NCBI RefSeq assembly: GCF_030161615.1
Contig: NZ_BSUN01000001.1
Location: 930,001 to 994,000 of the forward strand
Reading direction: 5' to 3'
Origin: Demequina litorisediminis
GTDB taxonomy: Bacteria > Actinomycetota > Actinomycetes > Actinomycetales > Demequinaceae
DNA length: 64,000 nucleotides
A program made the translations under genes and the position numbers. The notes under the pieces are model-generated. The model had not been told where the DNA came from, searched no databases, and saw only the letters and a program-made list of their open reading frames with translations. Numbering within the stretch: the first letter of the stretch is position 1; each line of letters opens with the position of its first letter. Of this stretch, positions 50,710 through 61,832 are shown one piece after another.

Positions 50710-51907
50710 ATGGATGACGACGGCATCGAATCGGACGCCTACGCAGCAGACCAGGGCCCCGGCAAGGGAGACCTCATCCCGGCATCGGCCGCGTGGCGCG
50801 AAGGCGACCACCCCGGTCACCGCCAGTTCTTCGCGCTGGGCGACCTGCCACTCGAGGCGGACCCCATGGGAGTCCTGCCCGACGTCACCATGGCCTACGA
50901 GACCTGGGGCGAACTCAACGCCGCCCGTGACAACGCGATCTACATCGCGCACGCGCTCACCGGCGACAGCCACGTCTTCGGCCCCGCGGAGCCCGGCCAC
51001 CACACCGGAGGCTGGTGGCATGCGTTCGTGGGCCCCGGAAAGCCAATCGACCCGGAACGCCACTTCATCGTGTCTGCCAACGTCATCGGCGGCTGCCAGG
51101 GCTCCACCGGCCCCGCCTCGGCGCATCCCGTCGACGGCCAGCCGTGGGGCTCCCGGTTCCCGTACGTCACGATGCGTGACATGGTCGCGGCGGAAATCCG
51201 TCTCGCCGACCACCTCGGCATCGACCGCTGGCGCCTCATCGCGGGCCCCTCCATGGGCGGCATGCGCGCCATCGAGTGGGCGGTGACCGTACCCGAGCGC
51301 GTGGGCGCCATCGCCCCCGTGGGCTCCACGGCAGCCGTGACGGCCGACCAGATTGCATGGTCGACGGCGCAACTCGCCGCCATCAAGGCCGACCCCCGCT
51401 TCAGGGGCGGCGACTACTACGGCGCCGCGGACGGCGAGGGGCCCCACGTGGGCATCGGCATCGCCCGCATGATCGCGCACACCAACTACCGGTCCGAGGG
51501 CGAGCTCGCGGACCGCTTCGGCCGCCGCTACCAGGGCGACACCGACCCGCTGGGCAAGGGTGGCCTGTTCGCCATTCAGTCATACCTCGAGCACCACGCA
51601 CGCAAGGCTCGCCCGCCGGTTCGACGCCAACACGTACGTGCGCCTGTCGCAGGCGATCCAGTCCCACGATGTGGGACGTGGCCGCGGCGGCGTTGAGACC
51701 GCGCTCGCGCGCTACACGGGCCCCGCGCTCGTGGTGGCCGTGGACTCCGACCGCCTGTACCCGCTCAAGAACTCCATCGCGCTCGACCGTGGCTTCGCAG
51801 GCTCCCAGGGCGTGAAGGTGGTGCACTCCCCGTGGGCCACGACGGCTTCCTGGTGGAATCCGGTCAGGCTCAACGCGTTTATCTCGGAGTTCGAGACCTC
51901 GCTGTAG
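50710..51907 (+). CDS. metX: homoserine O-acetyltransferase
   Basis: 398 residues after AGCT insertions at about 51607 and 51868 and one G restored at about 51833. Alpha/beta-hydrolase nucleophile GPSMGGMRA (Ser at about 180), HDVGRGRGGVE, VAVDSDRLYPL (Asp) and, after repair, WGHDGFLVESGQL (His). As written the catalytic His segment is out of frame between the two last errors, which cancel. First committed step of methionine synthesis. No metY neighbour here. Confidence 0.94.
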
Positions 51908-51931
51908 CGCGCGAGTCGGGGCCGCGAGGGG

Positions 51932-53711
51932 TCAGCAGTCGGCGGATGCCTCGCTGCGGTCCACCTCGGGGTTCCCACTCGCCGCACCGGGGGTGACCGC
52001 AAGGTCGCCGCGGGCCACCGACTGTCCGCTCGCGTCGAAGCGGTACTCGACGGTGGTCGTGTCTCCGGGCGCGAGGACGATGCGAACCGACGTGAGCGAA
52101 CGCCCGTGATGGATCTCACCGTTGAGCATCGCGGTCTCGCCGTCCTGCGTTGCCTCGGTCAACGAGAGCCCCTGAGGCGGGTACACGAGCAGGTTCGCAT
52201 GGAACTCACCGGCCGGCACGAACGTGCCGCCTCCCGACACGTACTCGGGCATGGCGGCCACGTCGCCATCAAAGGTGTGGGACAGGGTCACCGAGACGTC
52301 CTGTGCGGCCACGGAGCCATCGGCGCAGACGTGGTCCACCACGTCAACACTCGTCGCGACGTAATAGCCGATCTTGGATCCGGAACCATCATTGAGGAAC
52401 ACTCCGAGCGCGGGTTCGTTCTCGATCCACTCGGCGCCCAGGGGGTGGTCACGATGAGGTCCTGCTCCGTGTCGGTGGCCGACCACAGCAGGAAGCGCCC
52501 CTCCCCGATGGCCTTCTCGATGCCACCGACGATCGCGGTGTCCCCCGACATGAGCACGCCGAAGAGTTCGCGGCTCGCGAGCGCAAAGAAGGCGTCTGAC
52601 TGCTCGGGTTCCGGGTACTCCCAGTACGCGTCGCTCAGCAACACCTGTGCGACGTTGTCCGCGGTCACCTCAATGCCGCCGATGTCGGTGGAGGGCATCC
52701 CCTCGAGCATGTACCCGAGCGCCACGGGGTCGAGAGAGACCACCCCATCGGGCACCTGGCCCGTCTCACGCTCCCAGAATGCGGCCATGATCTCAGCCGC
52801 GCGGGGGAACTCAGGCGTGAAGTTCACGTCCTGCGGATACCAGGCCATCTTCTCGGTGAAGATGCGGCGTTCGTCGTCGGTGAGTGGCGTCACCTCGTCA
52901 GAGGTGTCGACCATGGAGTTGCCTTCCACGTACTGCGTGACCTCGAAGCGGCCGTCGTCCACCGCCAGGCCGATGACGGTGCCCGAGATCCCGCCCGACG
53001 TACGCGGTTCCGCGTTGTTCTGAATCATCACCACGTAGTTCCGCGGCCCGTCGCCACCGAGCATCGTGGAAAGTAGGCTCGGCCGCCACATGCGCATCCG
53101 CCACGAGCGCACCCATCTCGTCGAGCCTTGCCCTTGAGGTCCTCGAAGGGCCCACGGACCGGATCGACGGTGCCCTCGAGGTTGACGTCACCGAGCGCAG
53201 CGACCTGCTGAGACAGCACGGCGTCCGCATCCGCGAGCACCGCCCGGTACGGCTCAAGAAAGTCGGGGTCCACCCGGCCGTCAACCACGGGAGGCGCCTC
53301 CAACGCGGACAGGTCGTCAAGGCCCGCCAGCGGTCCGAGCGCATCGTCTGCGACGGCCCTCACTGCGCGTCCCGCCTCCTGCAGCGGAACGGTCTGGTCC
53401 TTGACCCATGGCGTCCGCGCGGCAAGCCACCAAGGGAAGCCGTCGGTGGCGCCCGCAAAGGTTGCCGCGGCCTCCTGGAGCGCCTCCACCTCCGCCGTCA
53501 GCGTCGTGGCATCGCGATCGGTCACGGCCTGCTGAGCGCCGCTGGCATGCGCCTCGAGATCGGCCGCAGAACCCTGCAGGCGGTACGCATCGAGCGCCAG
53601 CAACACGGCAGGGATCATGACGACGATCGCCACACCGGCCACCACACCGGCCACCACCCATCGCCACCGTCGACGCTTGGAGGCGGGCGCATCAGCCGGT
53701 ACGTTGGACAT
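51932..53711 (-). CDS. DUF4012 membrane-anchored protein
   Basis: 592 residues after AGCT indels at about 53125 and 53073 and one C restored at about 52443. N-terminal helix (RWVVAGVVAGVAIVVMIPAV), then a coiled region, then the DUF4012 domain (LLSTMLGGDGPRNYVVMIQN, AEPRTSGGISGTVIGLAVDD). DUF4012 proteins are frequent next to polysaccharide genes in Actinobacteria. Divergent from the tyrosine phosphatase gene 43 bp away. Function unknown. Confidence 0.85.
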
Positions 53712-53754
53712 GATCCGGGTACTCCTTCGACGCGCCGGCCAAGGGAGGCGAGCC

Positions 53755-54294
53755 GTGACCAGCATCGTCACCGTGTGCACGGGAAACATCTGCCGTTCGC
53801 CTGCCGCCGCACTGCTGCTCCGAGACTACCTGGGAGACCTCGCCGAGGTCTCGAGCGCGGGAACACACGCCCTGGAGGGCCACCCGATCCCCGACCAGAT
53901 GCTCGCCGCACTCGATCGCGTGGGACTCGACGGACGCGCCCACCGCGCCCGGCCACTCACCGGTGAGGTGACGCGCGGCGCCGACCTCATCATCGCGATG
54001 GCGGGCGACCACAGGGCCTTCGCGGTGCGACAGGCCCCGGCGGCCCTCAAGCGCACCGTGCTCCTGGACGAACTCGCGCGCGCCGCGCGCGAGGGCATCG
54101 TGCTCGAGGGAGCATCGGCGCAGGAGCGGCTCGGCCAGGTCGCGGCCACGGTGGCGGCCCACCGCACCACGCTCGCCGACCCACCCCCGCAAGACGTTCC
54201 CGACCCCTACCGGCGCGGCCAGCGAGCCTACGACGACGCGTTCACCATGATTCACGACGCGGTACGCGACGTGGCCGCGTGGTTCCGCGGCTAG
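53755..54294 (+). CDS. low-molecular-weight protein-tyrosine phosphatase
   Basis: 179 residues, intact. P-loop VCTGNICRSPAAALLL (catalytic Cys and Arg in CX5R) at the N-terminus, general-acid Asp in PDPYRRGQRAYDDAF. GTG start with GGGAGG upstream. Such phosphatases act on BY-kinase tails in exopolysaccharide control; a BY-kinase gene is 4.5 kb away at 58801-60376, making it a likely target (inference). Confidence 0.93.
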   Translation: MTSIVTVCTGNICRSPAAALLLRDYLGDLAEVSSAGTHALEGHPIPDQMLAALDRVGLDGRAHRARPLTGEVTRGADLIIAMAGDHRAFAVRQAPAALKRTVLLDELARAAREGIVLEGASAQERLGQVAATVAAHRTTLADPPPQDVPDPYRRGQRAYDDAFTMIHDAVRDVAAWFRG

Positions 54295-54324
54295 CGAAGA
54301 CCCTGCCTCGGCAGCGGGCAAGCG

Positions 54325-54792
54325 TCACGGCTCGAGGCTGACGGCCTCACCCTGCGCCACCCACGAGCACGCCATCAGGGCGCCATCGACCACGCATCCC
54401 ACGCCTGCATCGACAAACTCCGTCGAGACCACATTCGCCTCGTGACCCGGCGACGCCATCCATCGGTCAACGATGGTGGCCGCGTCCTCCTCGGAGTACG
54501 ACAGGTTCTCGCCGGCAGCGGCGTTGTCCGCACACGGCGCCTGGAGCGGCTGGTGTTCAAGGGTGTCGGTGTCGGCGACCACCTGCGCGCGAGCAAGGGC
54601 AGCGGCCGCCACGCACTCGTCCCACACCAACGGGTCCAACCCCGCCTCCGTGCGCGCGGCATTGGTGCCGACGAAGAGCTCGTGAGCGTAGTCGGCCGGA
54701 TCATCGGCCCGCGTCGTGTCAGGCGCGCCGGTGCAGCCGGCTAGGACCGCGACGGCGCTCGCCGCGGCGGCCAGGCGGGCGCCCCCGGTCAT
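54325..54792 (-). CDS. CAP/SCP-domain lipoprotein
   Basis: 155 residues, intact. Lipobox VLAGC (Cys at about 19), then a CAP domain: TNAARTEAGLDPLVWDECVA, HQPLQAPC, AGENLSY, WMASPGHEANVV. Cysteine-rich secretory/antigen-5/PR-1 superfamily, found on bacterial surfaces; activity unknown. Start overlaps the preceding CAP gene stop (ATGA). Confidence 0.88.
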   Translation of the reverse strand: MTGGARLAAAASAVAVLAGCTGAPDTTRADDPADYAHELFVGTNAARTEAGLDPLVWDECVAAAALARAQVVADTDTLEHQPLQAPCADNAAAGENLSYSEEDAATIVDRWMASPGHEANVVSTEFVDAGVGCVVDGALMACSWVAQGEAVSLEP

Positions 54793-55293
54793 GGCGCGAA
54801 GCCCTGAAAGATGACCGAGCAGGCCATGCCTGCCACATCCTCGCCGTCCTCGGCCACTCGCGAGTTGTCGGCGGCGGCGACGGCGACGCACCCGACGCCT
54901 GCCACCTCGAATGACGGGTCGACCAGGTTGGGCTGTTGCGTCTCGTTCGCCGCCCAGGTCGCCACCACCTCGGCCGCCGTCTGATCCGACCGCGAGATGT
55001 TCTCCCCCGCGTAGTCGAAGTCGCCACAGTCCGCCGGCAGGTCCTCGAGCGGAGCCTCGACCGCGCCGGGAAGGCGAGCCGCGCGCTCACGCGCGTGGGC
55101 AGCGAGGCATTCGTTGGCGTCGAGCCTGCGTCACGTCGGCGGCGAAGCGCAGGGCGTTCACCTGATCGAGAATCGCCCCCTCGAAGTCCGCGGCGGCCGG
55201 CAAGTCGACTGCGTCAGACGACTGAGTGCAGCCGGCGAGGAACACGACGGAAGCAGCAAGGACCAGGGCCGATGCGACACGAGGGGAAGGCAC
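54789..55293 (-). CDS. second CAP/SCP-like lipoprotein
   Basis: 167 residues after one AGCT indel (about 55122, CAGCTCGAC). GTG start, signal with lipobox FLAGC. CAP-like core: VTQLDANECLAAHARERAAR, YAGENISRSDQTAAEVVATW, VAGVGCVAVA. More divergent than its neighbour: the catalytic-like His of the central motif is not evident. Tandem arrangement suggests duplication. Confidence 0.8.
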
Positions 55294-55340
55294 AGGCCTA
55301 GGTTACGTGGCACCGCTGCCAGGCAGGAAGCGGGAAGCGC

Positions 55341-55892
55341 TCAGCAGTCGATGGCGAGACCGGCACGCATGAACGCACCCGTCTGATAGACGTACTGGTA
55401 CACCCAATCAAAGGTGTTGAGCGACTCACCCGAATCGATCATGGCGAGGTCGCCGGAGAAGCACCGCTCCATGAGCGTCTCCGCCCGCTTCACCTGCGGA
55501 CGGAACGTGATCACGGAGGCGGACGTCCAGCCGTTCGCCTCGACCTCACGATCCAGCCACTGGGCCTCGCCGCGGGTCGAGAACGGCTCGGGCTTCTCGC
55601 ACAGCACCGTGTAGCCGGAGAAGGGCGCCGCCCCCGCGCAGGCCGCCTGGGCCAGTGAGTACTGCGCGTCCGCCGTGTCGACCGAGACCATCAGAGTGTC
55701 GGTACTGCCGGACTCGAGCAGGTCGAGCGCAGCCTTCATCCGCTCGTCGGTGGGCGGGCCAATCACGTACGCCACGTCGGTCTCGCCCGGCTGATCGGTC
55801 CCGGGAGACACGTACAGCGGCCACCCGGCGGCAGCCACGGCGATGACCAGGACACCCAGCCACGCAAAACGGCGAATCCACGCCTTCGACAT
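55341..55892 (-). CDS. YdcF/SanA-like (DUF218) membrane-anchored protein
   Basis: 183 residues, intact. One N-terminal helix (FAWLGVLVIAVAAAGWPLYV), then VAYVIGPPTDERMKAALDLL, EPFSTRGEAQWLDREVEANG and SVITFRPQVKRAETLM, which follow the DUF218 order (nucleotide-like binding loop, T/R-GEA, V-T-x-x-xx-RA). Weak but consistent. Envelope role in many bacteria, biochemical activity unknown. 2 nt after the FAD/Fe-S gene. Confidence 0.65.
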   Translation of the reverse strand: MSKAWIRRFAWLGVLVIAVAAAGWPLYVSPGTDQPGETDVAYVIGPPTDERMKAALDLLESGSTDTLMVSVDTADAQYSLAQAACAGAAPFSGYTVLCEKPEPFSTRGEAQWLDREVEANGWTSASVITFRPQVKRAETLMERCFSGDLAMIDSGESLNTFDWVYQYVYQTGAFMRAGLAIDC

Positions 55893-55894
55893 TG

Positions 55895-58765
55895 TCAGAT
55901 CCTTGTCGCTAGAAGTTCGGCGAGGTGCATGCCGCGCGTGCCGTGGAGGTCCTCGGCCTGGGTGCGGCAGGCGATCCCGTCAGCAAGGTAGATGGAACCC
56001 TCGGGCGCGTTGCGGAGCGCAGGCAGCAGCGAATTCTCTGCCACCGCCACCGACGTGTCGTAATGACCTTTCTCGGTCCCCCAGTTGCCCGCAAGGCCGC
56101 AGCATCCCGCGGTCTCCGTCACCGTGGCGCCCGCGCTCGCGAGCAGTTCGCGGTCCGCGGTGAAGCCTGTGACCGAGTACTGGTGGCAGTGCGGCTGCAC
56201 CACGGCGGTGACGTCGTCGAGTCGCGGCACGCTCCACCCCTCACGCGGCTTGACAGGTGCGCGTCCGGTGAGCACCTCGGCCAGGGAGAAGGTACCGCGA
56301 GCCACCGCGTGCGCGCGCGGGTCCTCGGGCAGAAGTTCCGTCAGGTCGCCGCGAAGAGCGGCGGTGCACGAGGGCTCGATGCCGATGATGGGGATGCCAT
56401 TCACGGCGTACGGCCCCAGCACACCCAGCAGATCGTTCATGCGAGCACGGGCCGCATCGAGCCTGGCCCGTGGAGATCCACGTCACGGCACAGCAGGCGG
56501 ACTGGTCAGGGACCACCACCTCGAACCCTGCGTCCTCCAGCACCGCGACGATGGCTGCGGGGATCTGGGCGTCGAGGCCGTCGGTGAACGAGTCCGCCCA
56601 CAGCACCACGCGGTTCTCGACTCGGGTGCTGCCGGGGGTCGAGGGCGCCTGCGCGGGAGCCCGATGAGAGCGCGCCACCGCGGACTTGCGGAAGGGCGTC
56701 GCCGAGAAGTGCGGGAGGGTGCGGCGCTTGTCGAGGCCCGCAAGGTTCACGGCGGTGCGCTGGATCCACCGGGGCCGCAGCACGGCGTTGACCAAGCCGG
56801 GGGCGATGCCGATGACCTTCAGCCAGCGCGGCAGCCACCCCACCGAGTAGTGCGCGACGGGTCGCAGGCGTCCCTTGTAGGTGCGGTGCAGCACCTCCGA
56901 CTTGTACGCCGCCATGTCCACCCCGCTGGGGCAGTCGGACGAACAGGCCTTGCAGGACAGGCACAGGTCGAGGCTTTCGCGCACCTCGGGCGCCTTCAGC
57001 CCTCCGATGAGGGTGCCGTTGATCGCCTCCTGAAGCACGCGCGCACGCCCGCGCGTGACGTCCTTCTCGTCCTTGGTGGCCGTGTAGGCGGGGCACATAA
57101 AGCCGCTGCCGCCGCCGATGGCATCGGCCCTGCACTTGCCCACACCGGTGCAGCGGTGGACCGCTTCGGCGAGGTCGCCGTGATCGTGGGCGAACGCGAG
57201 TCCCGTTCCCCGCGGGGTGGCGGGGGCGGAAGGCCGCCGCAGGTCCGCGTCGAGGGGAGCCGGGTCCACCACGATGCCGGGATTCAGCAGACCCGCAGGG
57301 TCGAACAGGCGCTTGACCTGCTCCATGACGTCGAGCGCCTCGGCCGAGTACATGGTGTGAAGGAGTTCTCCACGGGCACGACCATCACCGTGCTCGCCCG
57401 AAAGCGACCCGCCGTGGCGGGCCACGAGCGCGGCCGCATCCTCCATGAAGGCACGCAGCGGGCGCCCGTCGTCCTGCAACGGAATGTCGAGTCGCACGTG
57501 AATGCACCCGTCACCGAAGTGTCCGAACGGCTGGCCGGTCACGCCATGCGACTCCATCAGCACGTCGAACTCACGCAGGTACGTGCCCAGATGCTCCGGG
57601 GGCACGGCAGCGTCCTCCCAGCCGGGCCAGCATTCCTTGTTGTCAACGCTGCGACCGGCAAGCCCGGCGCCGTCGGCGCGGATCGCCCACAAGTTCGCGG
57701 CCTCCCGCGGATCCTCCAGGACCCGCACGGACGTGGTGCCGGCATCGGCCGTGATGGCGGCGAGGATGGCGCGCGCCTCCTCCTCGGTGTCGGCACCCAC
57801 CTCGACGAAGAGCCAGCCTGCGCCTGGCGGCAGCGCGGGGATGGCCTGATCACCCTTCGCGGCCCTGATCCGGTCGATGAGACGGGCATCGAGACCCTCG
57901 ACCGCGTGGGGCTTGTGGACCATGATGGGCACCACGGCATCGGCCGCCGCCGGCATGTCCTCGTAGCCAAACGCCACCGTGAGTCGCACGGGCGCGATGG
58001 GCACCAGCCGCACGGTCGCCTCGAGCGTGGTCGCCAGCGTGCCCTCGGTGCCGACGAGGAACTTGGCGAGATCGCCGCCGAGCCTCGGGCAACAGATGCT
58101 GGAGGGAGTAGCCGCTGACCTGGCGCTCGAAACGGCCGAACTCCGTGCGAATGAGGGCCAGGTTGGCGCGCACGAGCGCGTCGAGGCCATCGATGGCGGC
58201 CACGCCCTTGCGGCCGGCGAGGACCCTCCTGCCGTCACCCGTGACGACATCGAGGCCGATGACGTTGTCGCTGGTCTTGCCGTGGGCCACCGCGTGGGGT
58301 CCGCAGGCGTTATTACCGATGAGGCCGCCGAGGGTCGCCCGATTGGTCGTCGAGGGGTCCGGGCCAAAGCGCAGCCCGTGCGGCGCGGCCGCCTTCTGTA
58401 GGCTCACTCAGGACGAGCCCCGGCTGGACCCGCGCCGTGCGGGCCTCCACGTCGAGGTCCAGCACGCGGTTCATGTGGCGGCTGGTGTCGATGACGACCC
58501 CGGGGCCGATGCTGTTGCCCGCCACCGACGTGCCACCGCCTCGCATGGTGACGGGAGCCGCGATCTCCCTGGCGGCAGCGAGCGCCGCAGCGAGGTCGTC
58601 GGCATCGCGAGGAAAGACCACCACCTGCGGAGGCACGCGGTAGTTCGAGGCATCCGTCGAATACTCAGCGCGGCGGCGGTCGCTGCCGTCCACCTCGCCG
58701 TCGACGCGCGCGCCGAGGTGTGCGGCGAGGTCGGTGAGCTCCGGGGCGATGGTCACGGGCGCCAT
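55895..58765 (-). CDS. FAD-linked oxidase fused to Fe-S (GlcD/GlcF-like) oxidoreductase
   Basis: 955 residues after AGCT indels at about 58402, 58081 and 56460. FAD_binding_4 domain (MRGGGTSVAGNSIGPGVVID), FAD-oxidase C-domain (GHFGDGCIHVRLDIPL, GEHGDGRARGEL), Fe-S ligands CTGVGKCR and CLSCKACSSDCPSGVDM, and two CCG domains (SACCAVTW, PHCHQYS, AGCCGLAGNWG). A D-2-hydroxyacid (glycolate or lactate) dehydrogenase type; exact substrate not deducible. An AGCT at 58738 is intact. Confidence 0.9.
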
Positions 58766-58800
58766 TGTTCCACCGGCGGCGCCGTGGACCGCACCGACTC

Positions 58801-60376
58801 TCAGCGCGCGCCGTCCTCCACCGGCACCAGGTCTTCTCCGTCGAGGCGCTCGGCGGCAGGGATGTCGGGCCCCAGGTCCGCGGCACCGGCGGCGAGATCG
58901 TCGAGGTGGACCCCCTCACCGTCCGGATGGGGGTCCTCGTCCGACTCTTGCTCACGCGCGCGTGCCGCGCCGGTCGCGGAACCGTCTCGCGGCGCGATGC
59001 CCTCGACGGGAGCGGCCCCCGCGGGAGAGGGCGTGCCGTAGGCATACCCGTACTCACCCTTGACTCCCGAGCGGCCCGACCTCGACACCCCCTCGAGCAC
59101 CACGCCCAGCATGCGGCCGCCCACGGCGTCGATGGACGCCATGGCCTGATCGAGGAGATCCACGGTGGTGCGCCCGGCTCGGGCCACGATGACCGCGCCG
59201 TCCGTGCGTGCGGTCAGCACCGCCGCGTCCGTCACCGGCAGCAGCGGCGGGGTGTCGATGAGCACGAGCACGTCGTCGCCAAAGCCCCGGACCAACTCGT
59301 GCATCGCGTCGGAACCCAACAATTCGGAGGGGTTGGGCGGGATAGGGCCGGCCGCCAGGATCGAGAGGCGACCCGACGGCCCGTAGGATTGGAGGACATC
59401 GGCAGGATCGACGCGCCCCACCAGCACATCCGTCAGGCCCGCGGCATCGATGAGCCCCAGGCTTGGTGGCGATCGACGGGCGCCGCAGATCCGCATCGAT
59501 GAGGACCACCTCACGGCCCGCGGCGGCGATTGCCTCGGCCAGCATGATGGCCGTAGTGGACTTCCCGTCCCCCGACTGGGCCGACGTCACGACCATCGCA
59601 CGCGGCGGATTGTCGACATCGATGAACTGAATGTTGGTGCGTACCTGGCGCACCGCCTCCACGATCAGGGGCGAACGCCCCACCGCGCCTCCCCTGCGCT
59701 GCAGCGACCTGTCGAACGGCACCTCGCCAAGGACGGCGACGGTGAACTCTCGCTTGATGTCCGCGGCGGTGCGCAGACGCTTGTCGAGGGACGCCCGCAC
59801 GAGCGTCACGCCGACCGCAACAAAAAGCCCCGCCAGCAGGCCAACGGCGATCGCCATACGCGTATCGGGGCTGGTGGGCGCCGTCGGCAACTGCGCCTCC
59901 GAGACGGGGTGGAGGGTGACCACCGTGTCGCCCGAGCCGTCGGACTCGATCTCGGTGACCACCGTGGACAGGCCCTCGACCCAGGCATCGGCCAATGCCT
60001 GCGCCTCCTCGGGCGCAGCGCCCGTGGCCGCCACCCGCAGCACCGCCGTGTCCTCGGGGCTGGTGACGCTGATGCGGGCCGCGGCGGCCGTCGTGGAGAT
60101 CTCCAGTTCGCCCGCCTCGATGGCGGCTTCCGCGACCTCGGCCGAGCCCGCGATCGAGAGGTACGACTGCACGCGCGACCGCGCGAAGTCGTCGCCTGTC
60201 TGGGCGTCTTCCAGGGTTTCGAGCGCACCGGTCGACACGATCGCCATGGCATGCGCGGTGTACACCTTGGGCTGCAGCGCCGCCCAGCCCCATCCCAGGG
60301 CCGCTCCGACCGCGGCTCCCACGATCAGCACCCACCAGTACCGCCTCAGCAGACGGGTGTAGTCGTCCAGCGCCAT
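58801..60376 (-). CDS. polysaccharide co-polymerase with BY-kinase domain (Wzz-Wzc type)
   Basis: 524 residues after one AGCT indel (about 59460, IATKLGLI). Wzz domain between two helices (YWWVLIVGAAVGAALGWGWA and MAIAVGLLAGLFVAVGVTLV), then the kinase with Walker A SAQSGDGKSTTA, A' VVLIDADLRRP and B VLIDTPPLLPV. The C-terminal tail has a small Tyr cluster (GEYGYAYG) as phospho-acceptor candidates. Controls chain length and export; likely dephosphorylated by the 53755 phosphatase. Confidence 0.93.
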
Positions 60377-60473
60377 GTCGCCCTCCCCTCGCCGGCATCA
60401 TTGCCGGGTGTCGTCGACGAGTCTCCTCGCCGCGGTGCGGGCACGACTCCCCGTACCCGAGATATCGGCACAG

Positions 60474-61832
60474 TCATGCTGCGCCTCCAGCGTTGGCCGA
60501 GAGCCCGCCTGTCTCGGCTGGGGTACGCCGCCACGCGCGGCGCCACCCCGGCACCGTCTGCGCCGCCAGCGCCGCCGCCGCACTCGCGAGCGCGGCACCC
60601 GAAGCGCCCAGCGGGCCGATGAGCGCCCACGCGAGCGGCAGCGCCACCGCGCCGGCGACCACGCCACACACCGCCTGGAACCGCAGTCCTGGCGCGTCCG
60701 TGAACCACATGGCCTGCGTCGCGTTGGCCCCCACCACCACCAACAGCGCGGCACACGCGAAGAACACACCCGCGTGCACGTCCACCCTGCCGCCGCTCAT
60801 GAACCGCGTCAGCCATGGCCCCAACACCACCAGGCCAACACCGGCGCCTGCCGAGAGCCCGGCCAGCGCCGCGTTGGCCCGCCAGGCCTCCGCGCGTCCG
60901 GGCTCGCGCACCGCAAACCGCGCCCACAGCACCGTGGACGCCATGTAGATCACCGACCACAGCGGCAGATACAGCCTGCAGCACCAGCGAGTACTCGGTG
61001 AGGCTCCGCAGCGTCCCCCCGATGCGCCAGCACGATGCGCGAGCCCTGAATCAGCGCCGCGTTGGCGACGGTGAGCACCAGCATCGAGGACGCCACCGCG
61101 CCGATGCGCACGGTCGGCAGCGCGGGGCGAGTGGCCCGGCGTCCCAGCCGCCGCCACGCGTCACGCGCCGCTCCCCGGCGCGACGCCACCGCCATGCACG
61201 CCACGTCATAGGCCGCCATGCCCACGGTCGGGGCAAGAGCGAAGGCGAAGGCGGGAGTATCGGCCACCGCGAGTCCGGCCGCCACCGCGAGCCCCACCAG
61301 CGGAGGAATCACGCCCATCAGCGCCAAAAGCGTCGAGCGGCCCTGCCCCACCAGCACACGCCTGGCGGACGAGACGGGGAGGAACGCGAGGAACAGACAC
61401 AGCGCTCCCGTAGTCGCGGCATTCGCCGCCGCGCCGTGCGGCTCAGGAATGCCCAACAAGGTGTCCCAGCCGACGGTCATCCCGACGACGCCGACCAGGA
61501 GGACGCCCGCGAGCGCGGCGACGGCGAGCACCGTCCACCCTCGCCACACCGTTGCCTCCGCCACAGCGGCGTCCTGCGGCGACTCGTTCTCCCGCGCCAC
61601 GGCCCGCGTGATCGCGGCACCGATGCCGAGGTCGGAGAAGGTGAACAGCATGAAGAGCCTGACCGATCAGCGCCACGTAGCCGTACAGTTCGATCCCGGT
61701 CGCGTCGACGGTGACGCGTGCCGTGCCGAGCGCCGCGGCCGCGGTCACCGGCAGCACCACGAGGCGTGCCCCTGCGGCGAAGGACATCTGCCTCCACCAC
61801 GGGGTCGCTCTCGCCGGCGCGTGCACGGTCAT
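60474..61832 (-). CDS. Wzx-like polysaccharide flippase (MATE/MOP superfamily)
   Basis: 451 residues after AGCT indels at about 61656, 61004 and 60974. About 12 hydrophobic segments, Arg/Ala-rich loops, and the order of helices expected of oligosaccharide flippases. No strong signature motif beyond topology, so the family call leans on the cluster. ATGA overlap with the GT2 gene. Confidence 0.78.

Noticed and set aside
56085..58118. 677-codon plus-strand open frame
   Set aside because: It is antisense to the FAD/Fe-S oxidase; composition is that of a GC-rich shadow frame and no domain is visible.
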